This document shows, piece after piece, positions 56,570 through 64,000 of a DNA stretch of 64,000 nt. Both the position numbers and the translations under genes were made by a program. Numbering within the stretch: the stretch's first letter is position 1; each line of letters opens with the position of its first letter. The DNA lies in contig NC_081409.1 in NCBI RefSeq assembly GCF_030272615.1, positions 878,605,720-878,669,719 on the forward strand. The letters are read 5' to 3'. Under the pieces are notes generated by a model. The model worked only from the letters and a program-made list of their open reading frames with translations, made no database searches and was not told the DNA's origin. The DNA is from Cryptomeria japonica (Eukaryota; Streptophyta; Pinopsida; Cupressales; Cupressaceae).

Positions 56570-59490
56570 TAAACAATAAACAATATATGAAAAATTAATT
56601 AAAATAAATAATGAAAGAAGATTATTTTGTAAAAAGAATTTACATTTGGATAAGAATCTTATCCTTCTAAGAAAAAGTTATTTTATAAACTAAAAAAGCT
56701 CCTCAATTTGCAAAAACAAGAGATAAATAATTTGATTTGATTTATTAAAATCAATATTTAAGTTCAACCATGGTAACTATGGCCAACACAAAAAATGAAT
56801 ACATGTGATTGGTGGAAAAAAAAAACTTTCCAAAACCATTGTTGTTTGTATTGACCAATCACATAAGAGATAAATAATTTAATTTGATTTATTAAAATCT
56901 ATGTTTAAGTTTAAACATATGAAAAACAATAAATAATATATGAAAAATTAATTAAATAAATAATGAAAGAAGATTATTTTGTAAAAATAATTTACATTTG
57001 GATAAGAATCTTTTTGGAAAAAAATGGGTAAAAATTTATTTAAGCGAAACTAGGTAGTACAAAGCAAGAGGCCAAGGGCCCAAACCAAACCTCAAACAAG
57101 GCCAACCATGAGAGCTCCCAAGGAAACAACTCCCAAAGAAAACTACAAATTCTTGTCATCCATGATTAACTTCCTCAAAGTCTCTGAATAATCAGGAGGT
57201 AAAGCTCCCCAACCTTCCACATCCCATCCTTCTAAGCCCTCAGAAGCCCACTTAGCGAGGAAATCAACAACTCTGTTCCACTCCCTGGGAATATGACAAA
57301 ATAAAATATAATCTAAAGGGTGACAGTGGTTTAAAATCTACTTAGCCACTAAGGCCAGTTGCCAAGAAACACCATCCAATTGACGACTATTCAACATGTC
57401 AACCACAATTTACGAATTAGATTCGCAGATAATACTCCTCCAACCAAGAGAGAATCCTCTCTCAATAGCATACAAAATAGCAAGGATCTCCATCAAGTTG
57501 TTTGAATGTTGTCCCTTATAAATGGAGAAGAGGAACACAATCCTCTCATCACAACCATGCCCAATACCGCCAACTCCTACCTATCTAGGATCCCCTCTGG
57601 AAGATCCAACAATATTGACTTTCAAAACTCCCTCAAGAGGAGGAGACCATCTTCCCTCCCTATGAACTTTTTGCTTACACTGCCTTAATATCCTTCTAGT
57701 AGAGTGACTAATCCCATTGCCAACAAGGTTAAGATTTTTAGCCACAACCAAATCACCAGCATCAATAGGCACAATCATATCACATTTTGCACAAATAGTT
57801 TCTTGAAGTTTGCTGGAAATTTTTCTCAACACGAAAAGGCTCCCAATTTATGAGCCTTAGAAGATTCTTCGATTCCTTTCCAGCCATAAGTTCCAAATAA
57901 TAAAGGTCAGACCAAGAATCCAGGCAACCTGAATGAAGCTTGTCTTAGCGGGAGGGCATCCCAAGCTATCCCAAAAATCAACTAAAGAGGTAGCATGAAC
58001 ACAAGCATGATTCCAAGCACCCCACCACTTGTGCCAAACCTCCATTGAGAATGAGCACTGAAAGAAAAGGTGAGAAATAATTTCTTCACTACTTCTACAT
58101 AAAGCACAAATTGAAGGACCTTGGAAGCCTCTCTTCCTTAAATTCTCCCAAGCGAGACATCTATTTTGAACAACTAACCATAGGAAGAAGTTGCAGTTAC
58201 GCCAAGACAAATGGTTCCAAACCTGCTTCCACCATGGGAGACGTCCCTGACTATGCAACTTACCATCCAAAGCTAAGTAGCCAAAAGCAACATAAAATTT
58301 TCTTTTTGGATTTGGACCCCAGGCCAAAACATCCCTGCCTTCAAGACCACTACACAGTCTGCCATCTAAGATCTTTGCAAGTTTTTATTAGTTCTCTTTA
58401 GTACCCCCAGCAAGCCAATCACCAGGATCTTTCCAATAAGTAACCTCCAACTATCCCCTAATCTTAGTGGTTTTAAAGTCCACCACTTTATTCCAACCAG
58501 CCTCACACAAAATATTACAAAGAGGTTGAAGGTGAGGAAATTGAGAGATGATCAGGGGATGGCCATCCCAAGAATCATGCCAAAAAAGAGCATTAGATCC
58601 TTTATTACAGATCTAGAAAAGACCCTCCTTAATGAAATTGGCCCCTTTTTTAAGGGTGTCCCAAATTATGGAACCTTTCCCAAGAAGAGTGCACCTGGGA
58701 ACATCCGCACTATTCTCTTCCCCGAGGAACTTATAAGTAAGGATTTTGGCCCAATCTTGATCTTGGAAAGTGCACCTCTCCAATACAGCTTAGCAGCTAA
58801 CACCTGCCCAATCATACTTGTAGGCCGAAGGCCAAGACCACCCTCCTGCTTGGGCCTATAGATTGACTCCTTCTAAGAAAAAGTTGTTTTAAAAACTAAA
58901 AAAGCTCCTCAATTTGCAAAAACAAGAGATAAATAATTTAATTTGCTTTATTAAAATCAATATTTAAGTTTAAACATAATAAATATGGCCACCAAAAAAT
59001 ATAAATACATGTGATTGGTGGAAAAAATCTTTCCAAAACCATTGTTGTTTGCATTTACCAATCACATAAGAGATTTCAAACATATGAAAAATAATAAATA
59101 ATATATGCAAAATTAATTAAAATAAATAATGAAAGAAGATTATTTTGTAAAAAGAATTTACATTTGGATAAGAATCTTATCCTTCCAAGAAAAAGTTATT
59201 TTAAAAACTAAAAAAGCTCCTCAATTTATAAAAACAGGAGATAAATAATTTAATTTGATTTATTAAAATCAATATTTAGGTTCAAACAAAGTAAATATGG
59301 CCAACAAAATAATAAATACATGTGATTGGTGGAAAAAAAGACTTTCCAAAACCATTGTTGTTTGCATTGACCAATCACATAAGAGATAAATAATTTAATT
59401 TGATTTATGAAAATCGATGTTTAAGTTCAAACATAGTAAATATGACCAACTAAAATAAATAAATAAATGTGATTGGTGGAAAAGAAAAAA
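56570..59490. repeat. ~310-bp AT-rich tandem repeat, split by a LINE
   Basis: Units share AAGATTATTTTGTAAAAA, TTTACATTTGGATAAGAATC, AAAAAGCTCCTCAATTTGC and a hairpin of TGTGATTGGT facing ACCAATCACA. ACCAATCACATAAGAGAT occurs at about 56855, 59058 and 59371, and TGTGATTGGTGG at 59011, 59320 and 59468, giving a period near 310 bp. About one and a half units lie left of the LINE (57006-58870) and two right. Confidence 0.8.
57006..58870 (-). pseudogene. 5'-truncated L1-type LINE: RT end, zf-RVT and RNase H
   Basis: Read from 58870 leftwards on the minus strand: KQEGGLGLRPTSMIGQVLAA (end of RT), ALFWHDSWDGHPLI, a 156-codon frame (57857-58327) with WNHLSWRNCNFFLWLVVQNR and the zf-RVT C-x2-C (ICALCRSSEEIISHLFFQC), then PPLEGVLKVNIVGSSRGDPR of an RNase H domain, decayed further down. 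The 3' end near 57006 is A-rich (minus strand), and the host repeat resumes on both sides with a few bases lost. There is no 5' half, as is common after incomplete reverse transcription. Confidence 0.85.
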
Positions 59491-59579
59491 ACTAATGCAT
59501 CTAACAGATGCTATAGTATATATATTTTAAAAATCATTCTACTTTTAAATATTTTTGAAAATCATTATTTTTCTAATCA

Positions 59580-60070
59580 CTTTTTTTTTGCTTAGTAAGA
59601 GGCTGAAGCCGAGTCATTTTTGAATGGACCTATGAACGAGTGAGACAATATTTTTTAGGGACCTCATCCTCAGATACGTTCGACTATAACACCTTTATAT
59701 CTCCTTGTGTTGTCCTATCTATTCTATCTCTCCTTATCACTCCAAATCCCTTATCGCTCCAATCTTTATCTCTCCATTAATCTCCTTATCACTCTAGTCC
59801 TTATTGCTTGAATATCACAACCTCCTTATCTCTCCACTAGTGCTAACACCTTATCTCTCCAACACATCTACCTTCACTCTATGCAAGGGGGTTCTTTGTA
59901 TTCCTTCCTTCGTGGTATTGCAAACGAGAGTGATGTGTATCCTTCGTGCAATAGTCACTTCGTAACCTGTGCCAAGCAAAGCATATCCGAGACAACATTA
60001 CTTATGTTGTGATTCAAACAATTGACCTCCCCTTAGACATGTGTGCAACATTGTCATTGCGTTGTGGGGA
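59580..60070 (-). mobile_element. Non-LTR element tail, minus strand, with CT-rich sequence
   Basis: A T-run at 59580-59589 is followed by GCTTAGTAAGAGGCTGAAGCC, similar to the LINE tail at 62204 (GATCGGTAAGAGGCCAAGGCC). On the minus strand this is a 3' end with poly(A). The adjoining ~400 bp has many CCTTATCTCTCCA words and no frame. Confidence 0.5.
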
Positions 60071-61609
60071 CAAACCCATTTTTTCTAGTCATTTTTAAAA
60101 TCATTTTAATATATACACAATAATTTAATAACTTTTAATCATAAATTTAAATATTTTTCATTAAGTTGTTAAAAAAATGTCTATTTTTACTTTTATAACT
60201 ATTAATAGTTATTTTATTAAGACCAATTATAATTAATATTACATAAATATAATTGAAATAATATAATATTAAACTAGAAATTAAGAATTAAATTAGAATT
60301 ATGCTTTTAAGAAAAATATATATTTTTACTATAAAATTTGCATAATATTATCATCATTTATATTATTTTATTAAAATAAGAGTTATAATTAATATTACAT
60401 AAATATAATTATACAAATATAATTTTAAATTAACAATGATTCAAAATTATAGTAATTAAAATTTAGAACGATTATTTTTATTACACTTGTTAATGTTTCA
60501 ATTTACCAATTAAGAAATAATAAAATAAAAGTCTTATAATCCACTTTCTAAAATCTTATTTATTCTTGCTTATATCTTGCCTTTACAAAGATTTTTTCAT
60601 GGAGTTTAAAAGAAACCAATAAAAACAAGGGCCACATAGTGGCTAGTACTTGCCTTGTTAATTTGTATTTGAAATAGTTATTTATTAAATTTAGTTAATA
60701 TATTGTTTAATTTAATTTAATTTATTTTATATTATTTATCTTTCTTGTTAATTTGTAGTTGAAATAGTAATTTATTAATTGTAACTAATATATTGTTTAA
60801 TTTAATTTATTTTGTTTTATATTATTTATCTTTCTACAATTGTGTTGTCTTATATTTTAATTATGGCATGTGAAGGTTTTGCTGATCAAGAAAATATGTA
60901 ATTACATCTTAGCTGCATTAACTCTAATCATAATATTAACCATAACCTTAATACTAATTAAACCCCAACCCTATAATCCCATTTTAAATCTTAGGAACAC
61001 CAACTCCAATCCTAATTGAACCCTATTATTAACCCTAATATTTTTAATTAAACATTTTTTAATTATTATAATAGAAAAACAAGAACATAAATTTACAATA
61101 AAAATAACATAAGATAGTATATCATAAAAGATAATATAATAAACAATTTTCTATTGTTATTATCATTTTTTATATTATTAAATTATAGTTAGTATATTGT
61201 TACTTTAATTTGTATTATTATATTATTATTAGTATATTATGATTTTTATATTATTAAATTCTAGTTAGTATATTGTTACTTTAATTTGTATTATTATATT
61301 ATTATGAAAATATAAATATTAAAGTTTTTTTTTTCTTAAATTTCTCTTAAGTATACATGTTGAAGATAAATTCAAAAATATGTCAAAATATATTATAGTG
61401 TAAAAAATTAATGTTATTTATAATGTCAAATATAAATTAAAAATAAGACCTTTTAATGAAGAATAATAATAATAGCAATCTAAAAAAATCACTCAATCAA
61501 ACAATTAATAGTTTTATTAATATATAAACAATAAACAATTAATAATTTTGACTAAAGCAAATCATATTAAATATTAAAATCAATCTATATTCCAAATAGT
61601 TACCACTAA
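60071..61609. other. AT-rich DNA, no gene seen
   Basis: Long AT-rich tract with short duplications such as TTAGTATATTGTTACTTTAA (about 61190 and 61266). No coding or structural feature beyond that. Confidence 0.6.
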
Positions 61610-62003
61610 GGGCATGTTCCCATGCCACTGCTTAGCTTATTTTGGCTAGCAACCGCTGCTCAATATTTTTACGGATTATTTGTGAAGTAGCTGACCCCAT
61701 GAATATTTATCTTTGCTGCTTATTTTTAAGCAAAACATCTTAACTTTGTATTAATAGCATTTATACTAATTTGTGCACTTAAAATTGGGAAAAAAAAAAG
61801 AGAAATAAAATCTTAAAAAAAGTGGGAAAGAAAATTGTGGAGCCATGTGGCATTTTTGTTAATAAGCAGCGACTGCTTATTTCAGCCCCTCCGCTGCTCC
61901 ACCAAAATAGGGAAAGATTCTAAATTATGCCTTTTTTTGACAATTTTTAAGTTGCATGGGAACACTTAATTGCTTAAATTTAAGCAGAAATGGGAACATG
62001 AGT
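61610..62003. mobile_element. Tourist/PIF-Harbinger-like MITE, 394 bp
   Basis: GGGCATGTTCCCATGCCACT at the left is mirrored at the right by ACTCATGTTCCCATTTC (opposite strand), followed in both by TGCTTA. TAA flanks both ends (61607-61609 and 62004-62006), the 3-bp target of PIF/Harbinger elements. There is no coding capacity. Confidence 0.75.
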
Positions 62004-62203
62004 TAAATCCATTTATTTTGGATTTCCTAAAAATCCGCTCTATAACAACTAAATTGTATTTAGCCAATAAGTGTACAGAAAAATAATTTAAAAGTTAAAA
62101 CTTGTTTGTGATTGGTTCACATTAACTTTTTAAATAACTAGTTAGCTAGAAAAACAAAAAACTCATTACAATAATATTATTATAGCATCTTCCCAAGATA
62201 AAT

Positions 62204-63440
62204 TTTTTTTTTGATCGGTAAGAGGCCAAGGCCAAGAATTTTATTAATTATTTTGAAGTTTTACATTACTCCACTCGTGCGGGCGCCGGTAGGAAAGAGT
62301 GGAGGCGAGAAAACCTCCGGCCTTGCCCGGGACCATAGTCCAGCTAGTCTTGTCTTAATATACAATAATTTCAGATTTAAATACATCATCACCCCAGGCC
62401 AAGGTAATCAGGAGGGGGGGTGTTTCTATTTTACCCCTCCCTTACAAGCCCTAATTTACAAGTTTCAATAATCATTTGTCCCTCAACTTCTAGCGGCTTA
62501 GATCTGAAGTTGTTCTTTGGTTATATACAGTATACCTTAATTGCCCGAGATATACCTGTTTGGCCTGCATGGTTAGTTTCTCAAACACTTGGCATATTTG
62601 TTAGTATCGTTTAGTCCATTATCACAAATGAAATTTTATCTATAAAGCTAGAAAGTTACCATAATAAAATATCCTATGAAACCTATCCTCACAGATCATA
62701 AATAAAGAGGTATAAAACTTTAAACTGAATTGGGTTTCCAAATTCGTTTATCTTAGACCCAATCATGATCGACCCATGACCCATCCAAAACAAAGAATCT
62801 CCACTTTACCAACTCTTGTTTATGCTCCTAGATGCAATCCCTAGTGAAGGATGAGATCCAGGCTACAATAACAAGAGTAGGTAAATGAGATTCGGGCATT
62901 CCAACCTCCCCTTCCCTATAAATTTATAGCAGAGAGGATGACAAAGTATATGATTATTCAAGGCTGGATATAATCTCTGTCCAGGCCTTGAATTTTGCAT
63001 GCTAGCCACATTTAATCCACAGTCTTAAGTTATGACAGATGGATATCAAAATATAGAAATCTTCAACAAATGGCACTAGAGTACTACTACCAGAGATTAG
63101 TATTCTAAAATAAGCCAATATTACCCGTCCTGATATGATTTCCACCAATGTGAATAAATACCAGTAAATGCATGCATCCAGATGCTTGTAAATATCTAGA
63201 GTATATATTCAAATTGCTAGGTATCCAAAACAGAATGCTAATATATGTCTATATCAATAGATATTCCATCATGCATATTTAATCTTCGTAACTTTTAGGA
63301 ATAACCGTTAAATCAAACTAATTTAATGTCTTTAAGATTCAATACTAGTTACTATCTTTACCTCGATCTTTGTTAACTAAAGATTAAACCCTGTTTTACT
63401 ACATAACCGCACCCTCTAAGCTTGCCTTCCCGAAGGGTCT
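62204..63440 (-). mobile_element. LINE 3' region with poly(A), minus strand
   Basis: A T-run at 62204-62213 and TGATCGGTAAGAGGCCAAGG mark a non-LTR 3' end on the minus strand. GC-rich GGGCGCCGGTAGG and GCCTTGCCCGGGAC follow. Beyond about 62500 I see no frame. The ORF at 63441-64000 has the same orientation and may belong to the same element. Confidence 0.45.
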
Positions 63441-64000
63441 TCAATCTTTCTTGCTAGGCCTGTGGGGGGGCAAGGAACTGGAACTCCCTGGTGAAGCTGC
63501 TGAAAGGACAATAGGGGAATGAGGGAGAGACACCTGATCAGGGATGATCGTAATATTCTCCACCTCCAAATAGTTCAACAACCATTTCTCATGTGGGGGT
63601 TTCTTAACTTGGAGAATCCAAGAGAGAAATAGGAGATTCTTGCTTCTAACAAAACGAAGAGCTTCAAAGGCCCCTAGATCTTCAATTACCAGAATAGGGG
63701 AACGAGGAATTGGGATATTCTTCCTGATAAGGATATCATAGTCCCAAAGTTTGGGAGCTGTGAGCTCCTCATCTATATTGACCATCACCCATTCTAATTC
63801 ACTGAGGATGTCTTTAATGAAAACCTTCTTGCATAATTTCACCACAATGTCCCTATCCTTCTCAAAATGCATTGCGAGGGCTAAAAACATTGCTGCAATG
63901 TCTGAGTTTTCTCTGGTTCGGTCCTTGTTCATAATGAAATCCTTCACTAGAAATTTCTTTACCGCTCCAGAGATGAAAGGGTTATGTTGGACTAGAATAC
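63441..64000 (-). CDS. Unrecognised ORF, C-terminal part, open at the right edge
   Basis: The minus frame enters from the window edge (HNPFISGAVKKFLVKDFIMN) and stays open for about 186 codons to the stop at 63441. Segments include AAMFLALAMHFEKDRDIVVK, ILSELEWVMVNIDEELTAPK, WDYDILIRKNIPIPRSPILV and a Ser/Pro-rich end (SAASPGSSSSLPPHRPSKKD). There is no zinc knuckle or catalytic motif. With the LINE-type tail 1.2 kb downstream it may be a retroelement ORF. It could also be a last exon of a host gene. No stops break it within the window. Confidence 0.45.
   Translation of the reverse strand, partial: ILVQHNPFISGAVKKFLVKDFIMNKDRTRENSDIAAMFLALAMHFEKDRDIVVKLCKKVFIKDILSELEWVMVNIDEELTAPKLWDYDILIRKNIPIPRSPILVIEDLGAFEALRFVRSKNLLFLSWILQVKKPPHEKWLLNYLEVENITIIPDQVSLPHSPIVLSAASPGSSSSLPPHRPSKKD

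Noticed and set aside
57506-58861. + strand frames over the LINE
   Set aside because: They are shadows of the minus-strand RT, zf-RVT and RNase H sequence.

Overview
This is a stretch of a large, repeat-rich plant nuclear genome, most likely a gymnosperm (conifer). The sequence shows AT-rich DNA, a nuclear gene with GT-AG introns including one of almost 14 kb, and layer on layer of decayed Ty1/copia, Ty3/gypsy, LINE and DNA-transposon sequence. The conifer call is an inference from that style; nothing here fixes the species.

One conserved host gene is recognisable. It is the plant orthologue of GPI1/PIG-Q, a subunit of the enzyme that starts GPI-anchor synthesis in the ER, on the + strand from 12175 to 29626. 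Nine exons join through GT-AG sites with consistent phases into an open frame of 761 codons. Intron 1 (12382-26164) fills 13.8 kb and carries tandem repeats, a hAT element with an internal fold-back, LINE and gypsy relics, a decayed LTR-retroelement with a ~1000-codon broken ORF, and a short LTR-like element ending under 100 bp from exon 2. A decayed copy of the last exon lies about 115 bp past the stop codon.

Left of the gene (1-12174) are two nested minus-strand copia elements (1-2918), microsatellite and tandem arrays (2919-5650), and a probable TIR DNA transposon (about 3335-11713). That transposon holds a broken minus-strand ORF with a psq-like helix-turn-helix segment, split by a solo copia LTR with a perfect 5-bp target duplication, plus two unrecognised broken ORFs.

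Right of the gene is a nest of LTR retrotransposons. An old minus-strand copia element (seen at 31530-31612, 37434-39532 and 53465-53895) was invaded by a younger + strand copia (31613-37425), by a 13.9-kb minus-strand gypsy element with 3.6-3.9-kb LTRs (39532-53383), and by a gypsy LTR at 53896. The big gypsy element itself carries another gypsy LTR (46702-48616). Every pol or gag frame is broken by stops, frameshifts or deletions. The big gypsy insertion is flanked by 84-bp direct repeats instead of the usual 5 bp.

The last 10 kb is AT-rich DNA with a ~310-bp tandem repeat split by a 5'-truncated LINE, a Tourist/Harbinger-like MITE, LINE tails, and an open minus-strand frame of unknown family running off the window edge. 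I found no rRNA, tRNA or CRISPR features. The most unusual observations are the hAT fold-back that copied host flank into the element, the non-canonical gypsy insertion junction, and the psq-HTH transposon with unknown partner ORFs.
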